Assembly: GCF_004565475.1 (NCBI RefSeq) | Contig: NZ_SRHX01000001.1 | Coordinates: 489,480 to 553,479, forward strand | Reading direction: 5' to 3' | Origin: Lonepinella koalarum | GTDB lineage: Bacteria > Pseudomonadota > Gammaproteobacteria > Enterobacterales > Pasteurellaceae | DNA length: 64,000 bases | Shown here: one piece after another, positions 1 through 9,398 of the stretch | Numbering within the stretch: the first letter of the stretch is position 1 | Layout of the letters: each line of letters begins with the position of its first letter | Made by a program: the position numbers and the translations under genes | The notes under the pieces: generated by a model | Database searches by the model: none | What the model was told of the DNA's origin: nothing | What the model saw: only the letters and a program-made list of their open reading frames with translations

Positions 1-552
1 GGCGTTGATTTTGGGACATGGGATTGGGGATTTGATCCCGCTTTCTGGCTTGAAAGCGCTTACCCTTTATTAGCAAGTAATGGTTCCATGATTATTTTCT
101 GTTCATATCGTTTTATTTCGCAAATTACCCACAAAATTGAAAGTTTAGGAGGGGTAGTGAAAGATATTATGGTGTGGCAAAAAGCCAATCCGATGCCAAG
201 AAATATTCATCGTCGTTATGTACAAGATATGGAATTTATTATTTGGGCGGTCAAATCTAAAAAGAGTAAATGGGTTTTTAATAAGCCTGAAGATAAACCT
301 TATCAACGAGGATTCTTTCAAACACCCACGTTATTAGGTAAAGAGAGAACTGCACATCCGACCCAAAAACCCATTCGTTTAATGCATGAAATTATTAAAA
401 TTCATACTCATCCGGGACAACTTATTTTTGACCCCTTTATGGGGGTGGGTTCAACTGGTGTAGCTAGCCTAGACTTAAATCGGCGTTTTTTAGGTTGTGA
501 ACAAGATCTCCAGTGGTTTGAATTAGCACAGATAAGATTAAATTTGGGTTAA
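1..552 (+). CDS. DNA adenine/cytosine-N4 methyltransferase, 3' part
   Basis: The frame is open from base 1, so the start lies outside the window and 183 residues are visible. A FDPFMGVGSTG motif near visible residue 143 is the SAM-binding FxGxG motif. Its position near the C-terminus, after an AHPTQKP segment, is the order seen in beta-class N6-adenine/N4-cytosine methyltransferases, whose catalytic (D/S)PPY motif should lie upstream of the window. The upstream FGTWDWGFDP segment fits that family. It is likely a restriction-modification, orphan or phage-type enzyme. Target sequence and base cannot be read, and no restriction endonuclease is visible on this side. Confidence 0.8.
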   Translation, partial: GVDFGTWDWGFDPAFWLESAYPLLASNGSMIIFCSYRFISQITHKIESLGGVVKDIMVWQKANPMPRNIHRRYVQDMEFIIWAVKSKKSKWVFNKPEDKPYQRGFFQTPTLLGKERTAHPTQKPIRLMHEIIKIHTHPGQLIFDPFMGVGSTGVASLDLNRRFLGCEQDLQWFELAQIRLNLG

Positions 553-582
553 AACAACGTTGCACCTTAGTGAGTAATGAGT

Positions 583-609
583 AAAGTGCGGTAAAAATCA
601 CCGCACTTT
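583..609. terminator. paired-USS terminator
   Basis: Two uptake signal cores face each other (AAAGTGCGGT, then ACCGCACTTT after a 7-nt loop) and form a 10-bp stem. The hairpin sits between the plus-strand methyltransferase stop and the minus-strand methyltransferase stop, so it can serve both convergent genes. Confidence 0.8.
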
Positions 610-628
610 GGCAACCATACTCGTAATG

Positions 629-1384
629 CTATTTTTGACTACAGACGGCAATAAAATTCAGTTTTTTCTCAGGATCATTAAACACCTTAAACATTTTTTT
701 AAAGGTTTCTCTGTTCTCTGATTTCATAGCATTAGAAACAATACGTAATGCCCCCAAAATACCTTCATCATGGATCATGCCTTTCGGGGATAACAAGCTC
801 ATTTCCCCATTAAAACTATCCACATTACGGAATCCACTGTCTTTAAATAATTGTACCCACCCATCATGAGTGAGTGGCGTGACGGTAATATTAATCGCTT
901 CTCGTAATTGCTTAATAATTGGCTCTGCTTCCGTGGTGGTTAACATCACATCATGGGTTAATAGTAAACCGTTTGGTTTTAACACACGAAAATATTCTTC
1001 CACGGCTTTCATTTTTGCTTGCACGGGTAACATGGTTAACATTGCTTCATTAATCACAATATCAAAGCTATTATCTTCAAAAGGCAATTTCATGGCATTG
1101 GCTCGCTGTACATGAATTTTGTCTTGTAAACCATTTGCTGCGATATTTTTCTTGGCTTTTTCTAACGCTAGTTCATCCAGATCCACACCTTCAATATGGC
1201 AACCAAATTGTTTGGCAAGACTAATAGCAGTGGTTCCCATATTACAGGCGACTTCAAGTACTTTCTTACTGGCATCAAAATCACCGTTGGCAATTAACCA
1301 GTCTGTGGCTTTTTTACCGCCCGGGCGTAACCGCGTTTTACCTAAACGAGCTAAAAAATTATGTCCGACTTCATCTTTTTTCAT
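629..1384 (-). CDS. class I SAM-dependent methyltransferase
   Basis: 251 residues. The motif I region VLEVACNMGTTAISLA (about residues 42-57), acidic motif GVDLDE and the NAMKLPFEDNSFDIVINEA segment mark a Rossmann-fold Methyltransf_11/UbiE-like methyltransferase. The substrate is not identifiable. A good GGGAGAAAG ribosome site precedes the ATG. It is transcribed alone: the crp terminator lies upstream and a USS hairpin downstream. Not to be confused with the DNA methyltransferase on the other strand, which is a different class. Confidence 0.8.
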   Translation of the reverse strand: MKKDEVGHNFLARLGKTRLRPGGKKATDWLIANGDFDASKKVLEVACNMGTTAISLAKQFGCHIEGVDLDELALEKAKKNIAANGLQDKIHVQRANAMKLPFEDNSFDIVINEAMLTMLPVQAKMKAVEEYFRVLKPNGLLLTHDVMLTTTEAEPIIKQLREAINITVTPLTHDGWVQLFKDSGFRNVDSFNGEMSLLSPKGMIHDEGILGALRIVSNAMKSENRETFKKMFKVFNDPEKKLNFIAVCSQK

Positions 1385-1447
1385 CTTGCTTTCTCCCGCA
1401 ATAAAATACTTGACTAAATATATCAGATTTTAGAATAAGAAAAATAA

Positions 1448-1493
1448 AAAAATACGGTAAACATTGATCTATACCAAAATTTACCGCATTTTT
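1448..1493 (-). terminator. crp terminator with degenerate USS stem
   Basis: On the minus strand AAAAATGCGGTAAA pairs with TTTACCGTATTTTT and runs into a T tract, just after the crp stop. Both arms look like uptake signals with one or two changes. Confidence 0.7.
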
Positions 1494-1508
1494 GCTATCA
1501 AAATTTCA

Positions 1509-2180
1509 TTATTCTCTTGTACCATACACCACAATGGTTTTGCCGTGAGCTGAAATCAAATGCTCATCTTCTAGCATCTTTAAAATCCGCCCCACGGTTT
1601 CCCTTGAGCATCCTACCATTTGTCCAATTTCTTGACGGGTGATTTTAATTTGCATCCCTTCTGGATGGGTCATCGCATCTGGCATTTTGGCAAGATTTAA
1701 CAGGGTCTGAGCAATACGCCCCGTCACATCCAAGAATGCCAAATTTTTTACTTGTTGTGATGTGGTTCTTAAACGTCTTGCTAATTGTCCGGCTAAGATC
1801 ATCAGTACATCAGGGTTGACTTGTACTAACTGACGGAATTTTTTATAAGAAATCTCGGCTACTTCGCAAGTGGTTTTGGCACGAATCCATGCTGAACGCA
1901 CGTCATTTTCATTAAATAAACCCGCTTCGCCAAAGAAATCACCAGACCCCAAATAGGTCAATAGCATTTCTTTGCCGTCTTCATCTTTGGTGGATACAGA
2001 TGCTGACCCTTTAATTAAATAATATAGGGTCTCTGCCTTTTCACCGGCATGAATAATGCTTGTTTTCATTGAATATTTATGAATATGACAATGAGAAACG
2101 AACCATTCTAAGGTAGGATCCAAAGTATGAGCAGGTTTCTTTTCTTGATTCACATCAAGTTGCTGTACTTGTTCTGGCAT
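1509..2180 (-). CDS. crp: cAMP receptor protein (catabolite activator) CRP
   Basis: 223 residues. An N-terminal cyclic-nucleotide-binding jelly roll contains the phosphate-binding-cassette stretch [15 protein letters not shown] (about residues 88-102). A long dimer helix follows ([20 protein letters not shown]), then a C-terminal winged helix with [20 protein letters not shown] as recognition HTH (about residues 171-190). This is CRP rather than FNR, because no N-terminal cysteine cluster is present. In Haemophilus CRP-cAMP controls sugar utilisation and competence. A strong AAAGAGGTT ribosome site precedes the ATG. A 72-nt gap to yheU leaves room for its own promoter. Confidence 0.95.
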   Translation of the reverse strand: MPEQVQQLDVNQEKKPAHTLDPTLEWFVSHCHIHKYSMKTSIIHAGEKAETLYYLIKGSASVSTKDEDGKEMLLTYLGSGDFFGEAGLFNENDVRSAWIRAKTTCEVAEISYKKFRQLVQVNPDVLMILAGQLARRLRTTSQQVKNLAFLDVTGRIAQTLLNLAKMPDAMTHPEGMQIKITRQEIGQMVGCSRETVGRILKMLEDEHLISAHGKTIVVYGTRE

Positions 2181-2252
2181 AAATAACCTCTTTGTTCTAA
2201 TAACCGATAGGCTTTGTTATCTCTCCTGTGCTATGTATTGAGATAAACAAAC

Positions 2253-2471
2253 CTAACGTAGAAAATCCGTTTTATTTTTAATATCAATAGTTTCATGTAA
2301 TTCTGACCAAACGATAACTGCTTTTTGTTGCCGGATTTGATCGAGTAAATTTTCTGTTTTCTGCGCTAAAGATAATTCTTCAACACCGTAATCTGTTCCT
2401 TCTCGCAAAATAAAACTTTCTACAATGTTAACCAACGTATCTTCTTCAAGTGCTTGCCAAGGAATTATCAT
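2253..2471 (-). CDS. yheU: YheU family small protein (UPF0270)
   Basis: 72 residues beginning MIIPWQALEEDTL. This N-terminus and the LEREG/GTDYG-type segment match the YheU family of unknown function. It lies between slmA and crp, 19 nt after the slmA stop, and is probably read with slmA. The ribosome binding site is weak, so translational coupling to slmA is likely. No catalytic motif is visible. Confidence 0.85.
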   Translation of the reverse strand: MIIPWQALEEDTLVNIVESFILREGTDYGVEELSLAQKTENLLDQIRQQKAVIVWSELHETIDIKNKTDFLR

Positions 2472-2490
2472 GTTAATTTATCATTATTTA

Positions 2491-3144
2491 TTAGGCAAAC
2501 AATTGCTCAATTAGTTGCCATTGATGTTCAAAACTTTGATTTGTTGTACGGCGAAAATTCGTCCGGACATAACGCATAAACTGTCCTTCACAAAAAGTGA
2601 CTAAATAACTCGCGATGACGCGTTCATCAAGAGAAAAGGTTTTACCTTCGCGTAATTTTCGGATTTGTAAGATATTCACGAATTGTAATTCTAAGCGATC
2701 AAAAAATTGAGCGGCACGAACTTGTAATTTAGCGTCTTCAAACATTAACGCATGACCAGTGAGAATCCGGGTCATGCCCGGATTTTTACGAGCAAAATCT
2801 AAGATCATTTGTAAAATATCATGTACTCGATTTTGGGTATTGGTTTCTAATTTTGTCGATTGCGAAATTCGAATAAATAAATTCTGTTCAATATTTTCAA
2901 TCAAGGCTTCAAACATTTTGGTTTTGCTAGGGAAATAACGATACAAAGCAGCTTCCGACACCCCTACAGCTTCGGCTAAACGTGCCGTTGTCATACGCTC
3001 CATGCCACGTTCGGAATGAAGCATACTTGCCAACACGGCTAACACTTGCTGACGGCGTTCTTTAACACTACGCTTTTCTATTTTGGGTACAGATTTTTCC
3101 ACCATAGCAGGCTCAATATCTGCAATTTCCAACTGTTCTACCAT
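2491..3144 (-). CDS. slmA: nucleoid occlusion factor SlmA
   Basis: 217 residues of TetR-type protein. The N-terminal HTH ([24 protein letters not shown], about residues 51-74) and the domain after it match SlmA, which binds specific chromosomal sites and blocks FtsZ ring assembly over the nucleoid. The N-terminal extension of about 20 residues is longer than in E. coli. It is downstream of coaBC-dut in the order conserved in Pasteurellaceae and enterics. dut ends 16 nt upstream, which suggests one transcript. Confidence 0.93.
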   Translation of the reverse strand: MVEQLEIADIEPAMVEKSVPKIEKRSVKERRQQVLAVLASMLHSERGMERMTTARLAEAVGVSEAALYRYFPSKTKMFEALIENIEQNLFIRISQSTKLETNTQNRVHDILQMILDFARKNPGMTRILTGHALMFEDAKLQVRAAQFFDRLELQFVNILQIRKLREGKTFSLDERVIASYLVTFCEGQFMRYVRTNFRRTTNQSFEHQWQLIEQLFA

Positions 3145-3160
3145 TATTTATTTACTCGCA

Positions 3161-3616
3161 TTATTGTTTTCCTGAATGTCCAAAACCACCCTCACCACGG
3201 TCTGTTTGAGTAAATTCTTCCACAATATTAAATTCCGCCTGTAGCACTGGCACAAAAACTAATTGTGCAATACGATCGCCCACTTCAATTTTAAATGGTT
3301 GCTTACCACGATTCCATATAGAAACCATCAACGGTCCTTGATAATCGCTGTCAATTAACCCCACCAAGTTACCTAATACAATACCATGTTTATGCCCTAA
3401 ACCTGAACGTGGTAAAATTACGGCAGCTAAATTCGGGTCAGCAATATAAATAGATAATCCGGTTGGAATTAATTGAGTTTCACCCGGTTGAATTTCAACA
3501 CTTTGTTCAATTAATGCACGCAAATCTAACCCTGCGGAACCTATAGTAGCATAACTAGGGAACGGAAATTCGTTGCCAATACGGCGATCTAAAATTTTAA
3601 CATCAATTTTTTTCAT
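3161..3616 (-). CDS. dut: deoxyuridine 5'-triphosphate nucleotidohydrolase (dUTPase)
   Basis: 151 residues when started at the ATG before KKIDVKILD. An upstream in-frame ATG exists at 3640, but it would lie deeper inside coaBC and add eight residues not typical of the family. All trimeric dUTPase motifs are present: [38 protein letters not shown] and the C-terminal [10 protein letters not shown] clamp. It hydrolyses dUTP to dUMP and pyrophosphate, limiting uracil in DNA. Its start overlaps the coaBC end by 14 nt, indicating translational coupling. The ung gene, acting on the same problem, is elsewhere in the window. Confidence 0.95.
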   Translation of the reverse strand: MKKIDVKILDRRIGNEFPFPSYATIGSAGLDLRALIEQSVEIQPGETQLIPTGLSIYIADPNLAAVILPRSGLGHKHGIVLGNLVGLIDSDYQGPLMVSIWNRGKQPFKIEVGDRIAQLVFVPVLQAEFNIVEEFTQTDRGEGGFGHSGKQ

Positions 3617-4820
3617 GTTCTTTTGCATGGTACCTCTCAACTATTTTATTGACTAATTGTTGCGCTAACTGCTGTTTACTGGTTTCAGGTAACTGTTCTG
3701 AGCCATTCTGCCAGAACAATTTTAACGCATTTTGCTCTGCCCCGAAAACCTGTCCATTCGACACATCATTCGCACAAATCATATCCAACTTTTTACGTAA
3801 CAATTTATCTTGTGCATATTGCTCTACTTGTTGGGTTTCAGCCGCAAATCCTACGGTAAATGGACGATTTTCGGTTAAATGCCCCACATCAGATACAATA
3901 TCTGGATTTTTCACCAAAGTAAGTTGCATTTCATTAGTAGATTTTTTGATTTTTTGTTCGGCAATGTCCGCTACTCGATAATCTGCTACTGCCGCACAGG
4001 CAATAAATATGTGATTTTTCACCGCACTTTCAAGGGCAATTTGCCACATTTGTTGAGCAGAAAGCACATTAATTCGATTAACCTTGCTTGGTGTGGGTAA
4101 ATTAACGGGTCCACTAATTAACGTCACATTTGCCCCACGTTGAGCAAAAGCCCTTGCTATGGCAAAACCCATTTTCCCTGAACTATGATTACTAATATAA
4201 CGTACAGGATCAATCGCTTCTTGCGTTGGACCAGCGGTAATCACAATATCTAAGCCAACTAAATCTGATGAACGAGAAAAATATTGCTCAACGGTGGCGA
4301 AAATTTCCTGTGGTTCTGACATTCGTCCCATCCCCACATCGCCACAGGCTTGTTCTCCACTGTTTGGACCGATAAATAAAATTCCACGTCGTTGTAAAGA
4401 TTGAATATTTTGTTGTGTTATCACTTGGCGGTACATTTGCTGATTCATGGCAGGAGCTAACAAAATTGGCGCGGATGTGGCTAAACAAAGGGTAGAAAGT
4501 AGATCATTTGCCATGCCGACATTCAGTCGAGCAATAAAATCCGCACTCGCTGGTGCCACGACGACTAGCTCAGCCCATTTGGCTAATTCAATATGCCCCA
4601 TCGCTAATTCCGCTTGTGGATCAAGCAGAGATTGTGCGACGGCATGACCTGAAATCGCTTGTAATGTTAAAGGTGTAACAAATTCGGCGGCGGCTGGGGT
4701 TAAAACTGTTCTCACTTCTGCTCCCGCTTTACGCAATAAGCGAATAAATTCAATGGTTTTATAAGCCGCAATACCACCGGTTATCCCCACTACGATTCGT
4801 TTATTTGGTAAATTTGCCAT
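3603..4820 (-). CDS. coaBC: bifunctional phosphopantothenoylcysteine decarboxylase / phosphopantothenate-cysteine ligase
   Basis: 405 residues, the normal length. The N-terminal flavin-dependent CoaC half has [10 protein letters not shown] (about residues 12-21), the active-site-type PAMNQQMY segment and the [10 protein letters not shown] substrate clamp. The C-terminal CoaB ligase half starts near [25 protein letters not shown] and carries AAVADYR and the KNPDIV motif. It makes 4'-phosphopantetheine for coenzyme A. An AGAGGAC ribosome site precedes the ATG. It is the first gene of the minus-strand cluster and is divergent from radC. Confidence 0.95.
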   Translation of the reverse strand: MANLPNKRIVVGITGGIAAYKTIEFIRLLRKAGAEVRTVLTPAAAEFVTPLTLQAISGHAVAQSLLDPQAELAMGHIELAKWAELVVVAPASADFIARLNVGMANDLLSTLCLATSAPILLAPAMNQQMYRQVITQQNIQSLQRRGILFIGPNSGEQACGDVGMGRMSEPQEIFATVEQYFSRSSDLVGLDIVITAGPTQEAIDPVRYISNHSSGKMGFAIARAFAQRGANVTLISGPVNLPTPSKVNRINVLSAQQMWQIALESAVKNHIFIACAAVADYRVADIAEQKIKKSTNEMQLTLVKNPDIVSDVGHLTENRPFTVGFAAETQQVEQYAQDKLLRKKLDMICANDVSNGQVFGAEQNALKLFWQNGSEQLPETSKQQLAQQLVNKIVERYHAKEHEKN

Positions 4821-4989
4821 TGTTAGTCCTCTTTCACTTCTATTTGATCATTTTACTGCAATTTTAACGAATAAAACATAAGATTTTTTGATCTGTATTC
4901 CAAAACTCGCATAAATTTCTCGCCAAGCATGCTAAATTACTACAAAGTGAAATGCAATATGTTGAAAATTTATCATTTGGAATATAAGC

Positions 4990-5652
4990 ATGAAAATGTC
5001 TCCTTTAATGCCCCGAGAAAAACTATTACAATTCGGTGCAACCGCGTTGACGGATGATGAACTGTTAGCTATTTTCTTACGTACTGGCATTAAAGGCTGT
5101 CCCGTAATGCAACTTTCCCGATCGGTAATACAGAATTTTGGTTCCTTGCGTGGTTTGATTTCTGCCAATCAAAAACAATTTTGTGCTTTCAAAGGTATTG
5201 GTATTACCCAGTTTATCCAACTACAAGCCAGCACCGAAATGACCAGACGTTATTTGTTAGAAGAAATTAAATTCTCCCATATTTTTAATCAGTCAGAAAT
5301 CGTACGGCTATATTTGCAAGCGGAAATGGAACGCCATGAACGAGAAATCTTTCTAGTGTTATTTTTGAACAATCAGCATCAACTGATTAAACAAGAAGAA
5401 ATGTTCTTAGGGTCTGTCAATTCTGCCAGTGTTTATCCGAGAGAAATCATTAAGACCGCCTTATATTGTAATGCTTCTGCTCTCATTCTGGCACACAACC
5501 ACCCATCTGGTTTAGCCCAACCGAGTGATTCAGATTTTATCCTCACAAACAAAATTAAACAAGCCGCAGAATTCATGGAAATTCGCATTTTAGATCACTT
5601 TATTATCGGTAAGGGTTGCTATTTTTCCTTTGCTGAAAAGGGTTATTTATAG
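4990..5652 (+). CDS. radC: RadC-family JAB-domain protein
   Basis: 220 residues. An N-terminal helix-hairpin-helix-like region (LMPREKLLQFGATALTDDELL) is followed by the MPN+/JAB metal-binding motif HNHPSGLAQPSDSD (about residues 169-182). This is the JAMM signature ExnHxHPxGxxxPSxxD. RadC is historically called a DNA repair protein, but its real role is uncertain, and many homologues travel with mobile DNA. Here it sits in the usual chromosomal place, upstream of rpmB. No strong ribosome site is seen before the ATG. Confidence 0.9.
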   Translation: MKMSPLMPREKLLQFGATALTDDELLAIFLRTGIKGCPVMQLSRSVIQNFGSLRGLISANQKQFCAFKGIGITQFIQLQASTEMTRRYLLEEIKFSHIFNQSEIVRLYLQAEMERHEREIFLVLFLNNQHQLIKQEEMFLGSVNSASVYPREIIKTALYCNASALILAHNHPSGLAQPSDSDFILTNKIKQAAEFMEIRILDHFIIGKGCYFSFAEKGYL

Positions 5653-5674
5653 GATCCAACATTGGATCATTTTC
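5653..5674 (+). terminator. probable radC terminator
   Basis: GATCCAA and TTGGATC form a 7-bp stem directly after the radC stop, followed by ATTTTC. The T run is short, so termination may be partial. Confidence 0.5.
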
Positions 5675-5724
5675 ACGAAGAAGCGAAAATCTTAGGTCTT
5701 TTTCGTAGAAAATGTATTTTTTCC

Positions 5725-5753
5725 TTGAGAAAGTCGAATTATGTGAGTATAAT
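5725..5753 (+). promoter_or_regulatory. sigma-70 promoter of rpmB-rpmG
   Basis: TTGAGA (5725-5730) and a perfect TATAAT (5748-5753) are separated by exactly 17 nt. They lie about 125 nt upstream of rpmB, implying a long leader. Confidence 0.8.
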
Positions 5754-5759
5754 TCACAG

Positions 5760-5876
5760 CCTTTAATATAGTAAGCGGGTCGGCTACAGCGACCTGACGA
5801 GGTGGCTATCAAGGCTCTCCTTGAAATTGTATCCGAACCGTAAGCTCGAGCTTATATTTAATTATTGGAGTTTATT
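5760..5876 (+). promoter_or_regulatory. structured 5' leader of rpmB-rpmG
   Basis: About 115 nt of untranslated leader holds several short inverted repeats: GGTCG/CGACC (5777-5792), AAGG/CCTT around 5813, and the palindrome AAGCTCGAGCTT near 5842. A GGAG ribosome site is 6 nt before the ATG. Such a leader is compatible with ribosomal-protein autoregulation. That role is inference, since I do not recognise a named leader family here. Confidence 0.4.
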
Positions 5877-6113
5877 ATGTCAAGAGTCTGTCAAGTAACA
5901 GGCAAGCGTCCAGCCGTTGGTAACAACCGCTCGCACGCATTGAATGCGACTAAACGTCGTTTTCTACCTAACTTACACACTCACCGTTTTTGGGTTGAGA
6001 GTGAAAACCGTTTCGTGACTTTACGCTTAACAGCGAAAGGAATGCGGATTATTGATAAAAAAGGCATTGATGCAGTTTTAGCTGACATTCGTGCTCGTGG
6101 CGAGAAAATCTAA
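5877..6113 (+). CDS. rpmB: 50S ribosomal protein L28
   Basis: 78 residues starting [12 protein letters not shown], the universal L28 N-terminus, with the basic segment [16 protein letters not shown]. An in-frame ATG 12 nt upstream is rejected because it overlaps the GGAG ribosome site. rpmG follows after 11 nt, as in enterics and Haemophilus. Confidence 0.97.
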   Translation: MSRVCQVTGKRPAVGNNRSHALNATKRRFLPNLHTHRFWVESENRFVTLRLTAKGMRIIDKKGIDAVLADIRARGEKI

Positions 6114-6124
6114 GGAGCTAAAAT

Positions 6125-6295
6125 ATGGCAGCTAAAGGTGCTCGTGAGAAAATTAGATTAGTTTCCACTGCTGAAACTGGTCATTTCTACACAACAACAA
6201 AAAACAAACGTAATATGCCTGAGAAAATGGAAATCAAAAAATTTGATCCTGTGGTGCGTAAACACGTTGTTTATAAAGAAGCAAAAATCAAATAA
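6125..6295 (+). CDS. rpmG: 50S ribosomal protein L33
   Basis: 56 residues, [12 protein letters not shown] at the start and [10 protein letters not shown] at the end. The TTTKNKRN segment is typical of proteobacterial L33. The CxxC zinc-binding pairs found in zinc-type L33 are absent, so this is the zinc-independent form. An AAGGAG site precedes it. It is cotranscribed with rpmB and followed by a strong terminator. Confidence 0.96.
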   Translation: MAAKGAREKIRLVSTAETGHFYTTTKNKRNMPEKMEIKKFDPVVRKHVVYKEAKIK

Positions 6296-6318
6296 TTTGA
6301 TTTTAAACAGAATGAAAG

Positions 6319-6342
6319 ACCCGACTCGATCGGGTTTTTTTA
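6319..6342 (+). terminator. rpmBG intrinsic terminator
   Basis: CCCGA and TCGGG form the stem (6320-6334), followed by seven T residues. Confidence 0.9.
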
Positions 6343-6366
6343 TAGGTAAATTTTAAGGAAAACAAT

Positions 6367-7179
6367 ATGCCCGAATTACCCGAAGTGGAAACCGCTAAAA
6401 ATGGTATTGCGCCTTATCTTACGGGTTTTACCATTGAAAAAATTATTGTTCGGCAAACTAAATTACGCTGGCAAGTGTCGCCTGAATTAAGCCAGCTTTC
6501 TTTGGTCAAAATCACCGCACTTTCACGCCGTGCTAAATATTTGATTATCCATACCGAACAGGGGTTTATTATTGGTCATTTGGGTATGTCGGGTTCAGTG
6601 CGTATTGTGGAAAATAATGATCCCGTGGAAAAGCACGATCATCTTGATATGATAATGAATAACGGCAAAATCATGCGTTACAACGATCCTCGCCGTTTTG
6701 GGGCGTGGTTATGGACGGATAATTTAGATAATTTCCACTTGTTTATGAAACTCGGTCCTGAACCTCTTTCTGATCAATTTAGCGCCGATTATTTATTTAA
6801 AAAATCTCGTAAAAAACACACCGCACTTAAAGTCTTTCTAATGGATAATGCTGTTGTAGTAGGTGTTGGCAATATTTATGCCAACGAAGTGCTATTTCAA
6901 TGTGGGCTGCACCCCCAAAAATTAGCGGGTACGATCACTAAAAAACAAGCAGAATTACTCGTCGCCACCATTAAAAAAGAGCTACAACGAGCCATTCAAC
7001 AAGGCGGCACTACCCTAAAAGATTTTTTGCAACCTGACGGCAAACCCGGTTATTTTGCTCAAGAATTACAAATTTACGGCAAAGCAGGCAAAAACTGTCC
7101 AACGTGCGGTGCAAAAATTGAGAGTTTGCTCATCGGACAACGCAATAGTTTCTTTTGTACGAAGTGCCAGAAAAAATAG
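6367..7179 (+). CDS. mutM: formamidopyrimidine-DNA glycosylase
   Basis: 270 residues, family length. The N-terminus PELPEVE gives the catalytic Pro after Met removal and the acid-base Glu. The H2TH region includes [13 protein letters not shown]. The C-terminal zinc finger has two CxxC pairs (CPTCG and CTKC) framing the IGQRNSFFC segment. It excises 8-oxoguanine and formamidopyrimidines and nicks the abasic site. An AAGGAA ribosome site precedes the ATG. Confidence 0.96.
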   Translation: MPELPEVETAKNGIAPYLTGFTIEKIIVRQTKLRWQVSPELSQLSLVKITALSRRAKYLIIHTEQGFIIGHLGMSGSVRIVENNDPVEKHDHLDMIMNNGKIMRYNDPRRFGAWLWTDNLDNFHLFMKLGPEPLSDQFSADYLFKKSRKKHTALKVFLMDNAVVVGVGNIYANEVLFQCGLHPQKLAGTITKKQAELLVATIKKELQRAIQQGGTTLKDFLQPDGKPGYFAQELQIYGKAGKNCPTCGAKIESLLIGQRNSFFCTKCQKK

Positions 7180-7239
7180 ACAAAATAGAATATTGTGGAT
7201 TAAAATACCCTTAGTTTTTGAAGTTATATAGGACAGATT

Positions 7240-7557
7240 ATGGCGAACTGGAACGGCAAATACATCAGCCCTTATGCCGAACACGGTAAAAAGAGTGAAC
7301 AGGTTAAAAAAATCACGGTATCCATTCCGATTAAAGTATTGGAAATTTTAACCAACGAACGCACGCGTCGCCAAATCAAAAACTTACGCCATGCCACCAA
7401 CAGCGAATTACTATGCGAAGCCTTTTTACATGCGTTCACTGGTCAACCCCTCCCCACAGACGAAGATCTACTCAAAGATCGCAATAATGAAATTCCTGAA
7501 AATGCCAAAGATATTATGCGAGAGTTGGGGATTGATCCCGATGAGTGGGAATACTAG
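7240..7557 (+). CDS. metJ: methionine repressor MetJ
   Basis: 105 residues, the exact family length. The ribbon-helix-helix strand [23 protein letters not shown] (about residues 22-44) and the [23 protein letters not shown] segment are MetJ hallmarks. With S-adenosylmethionine as corepressor it shuts down methionine biosynthesis genes. No met gene lies nearby. Its stop codon directly abuts the stop codon of the convergent antiporter gene, leaving no intergenic terminator. Confidence 0.96.
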   Translation: MANWNGKYISPYAEHGKKSEQVKKITVSIPIKVLEILTNERTRRQIKNLRHATNSELLCEAFLHAFTGQPLPTDEDLLKDRNNEIPENAKDIMRELGIDPDEWEY

Positions 7558-9372
7558 CTATCTTTCCCGTTGCAAAATCTGTTGAATCACCATCATGGTT
7601 TCCTGATCTTCTTCAATAATCACTTGTAGCATTTTTTCGTTTTCAAATTGACGTAAACTAGGGTCATAAGTTTCTGCCATGAGTTTTACCCCGTGGCGAT
7701 TACGACCAAAAAATTCATTGCCAATTTCATGGACTTTATCTCTGTCTATCCCTAAGGCTTGTAGGGCTTGTTTACCTGCACGCAAGGCACTGTCAAAAGT
7801 TTCACGGACTTCAATATTGGATCCGGCACGGGTTAATTCAATGACATGAAAACGATCGTAGGCTCTGGCGATAATTTGGATATGCGGATTGATACTACGC
7901 ACATGTTTGACAATTTGCGTGATTTTATTCGGATTATCTAAAGCTACAATCAATAATTTTGCCGTATCAATCCCAGCCCGCTTGAGCAAATCGGGATGGG
8001 TCGCATCACCAAAATAACTTTTAATGCCTAATTTTTTCATTTGTCCAATTAAAGCCACATCATATTCAATAATGGTGGGATTAAAGCCACAAGAACGTAG
8101 TAAGCGGTTAATCACCTGTCCAAAGCGACCTAGCCCAATTAAGATAATTTCATTTTGTTCGTCAATGGGATCATTTGGACGTTTATCTTGTTTGTGAAAA
8201 CGTGGCGCAATAAATTTTTGGTGCAAAATAATAAATACGGGGGTAAGTACCATGGATAACACTACAATTGCCGTCATGTTTGCCTGCATTTCGGCACTGA
8301 TTACATTTTGTAAAGCGGCAGTAGAAAATAATACAAAAGCAAACTCTCCTCCTTGTGCCATGACTACAGCACGATCCAAAGAATCTTCTTGATTAGAACC
8401 TGTTAGCCTTGCCACAACATAAATTACCAATCCTTTCATTAACATCATGGCAAACACGCCACCAATAATCAGTAGCCAATGTTCAAATACATAAACAAGA
8501 TCCAAACTCATGCCTACGCCTAAGAAGAATAAACCGAGCAATAAGCCTTTGAACGGGTCAATATCCACTTCAAGTTGGTGGCGGAAACTGGAATTAGAGA
8601 GCAATACTCCGGCGATAAATGCCCCAATGGCTAAGGATAAACCGCTGGCTTCCATTAATAAGGCAGAGCCTAACACCACAAATAAGGCGACCGCGGTCAT
8701 CAGTTCGCGAATTTTGGTTTGGGCGGAAATTCTAAACAGAGGGTTAAAGCCCCAAATTCCCGCCACAATTAATAATGCCAATGCGCCAATAGCAATGGCA
8801 ATGGATTGCCAAAAAGGAGCTTGTGTGTTTAAAACTTGACTGCTTTCAGGGGCAAGAAAGCTTACGACAGCTAACAACGGTACGATCAGCAGATCTTCAA
8901 ATAGCAAAACGGCAATAATGCGTTTGCCTCGATCTGATGTCATTTCGCCACGATCACTTAGGGTTTGCATCACCACCGCAGTTGAAGTTAATACGAAGCC
9001 AGAACCTGCAATAAATGCCACTTGCCAGCTGGCACCATAAAGCATGCCAAGGGATGTGAGAAACACAATGGCTACCAGAATTTGCAGACTACCCATACCG
9101 AAAATATATTTTCGCAAGCCCCATAAATGCTTAGGTTGCATTTCCAGCCCGATGAGAAACAAAAACATCACAACACCAAGCTCGGCTAAATGGATAATGG
9201 ATTGGGGATCGTTAAACAGTTGTAAGCCGAATGGTCCAATAATTAAGCCAGCGGCTAAATAACCTAATACAGCACCCAATCCGATTTTCTTAAAAAAAGG
9301 AACGACTAAAATCGCTGCCCCCAATAGGGTAACTACACTAACTAATTGATTTGTACTGCCGACATCTGCCAT
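7558..9372 (-). CDS. Kef-type monovalent cation/H+ antiporter (CPA2)
   Basis: 604 residues. The N-terminal two thirds is a Na+/H+-exchanger domain with about twelve hydrophobic segments (for example VTLLGAAILVVPFF, VVMFLFLIGLEMQP and GGEFAFVLF). The C-terminus has an RCK/TrkA-N Rossmann domain (IGLGRFGQVINRLL, about residues 404-417). The order matches KefB/KefC glutathione-gated K+ efflux systems, but KefB, KefC and YbaL cannot be separated here, so no symbol is given. No KefF/KefG-like ancillary oxidoreductase is adjacent. It acts in the inner membrane. Confidence 0.85.
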   Translation of the reverse strand: MADVGSTNQLVSVVTLLGAAILVVPFFKKIGLGAVLGYLAAGLIIGPFGLQLFNDPQSIIHLAELGVVMFLFLIGLEMQPKHLWGLRKYIFGMGSLQILVAIVFLTSLGMLYGASWQVAFIAGSGFVLTSTAVVMQTLSDRGEMTSDRGKRIIAVLLFEDLLIVPLLAVVSFLAPESSQVLNTQAPFWQSIAIAIGALALLIVAGIWGFNPLFRISAQTKIRELMTAVALFVVLGSALLMEASGLSLAIGAFIAGVLLSNSSFRHQLEVDIDPFKGLLLGLFFLGVGMSLDLVYVFEHWLLIIGGVFAMMLMKGLVIYVVARLTGSNQEDSLDRAVVMAQGGEFAFVLFSTAALQNVISAEMQANMTAIVVLSMVLTPVFIILHQKFIAPRFHKQDKRPNDPIDEQNEIILIGLGRFGQVINRLLRSCGFNPTIIEYDVALIGQMKKLGIKSYFGDATHPDLLKRAGIDTAKLLIVALDNPNKITQIVKHVRSINPHIQIIARAYDRFHVIELTRAGSNIEVRETFDSALRAGKQALQALGIDRDKVHEIGNEFFGRNRHGVKLMAETYDPSLRQFENEKMLQVIIEEDQETMMVIQQILQRER

Positions 9373-9398
9373 CTTTCCCCCGTATTTTTCTTGCTGTT

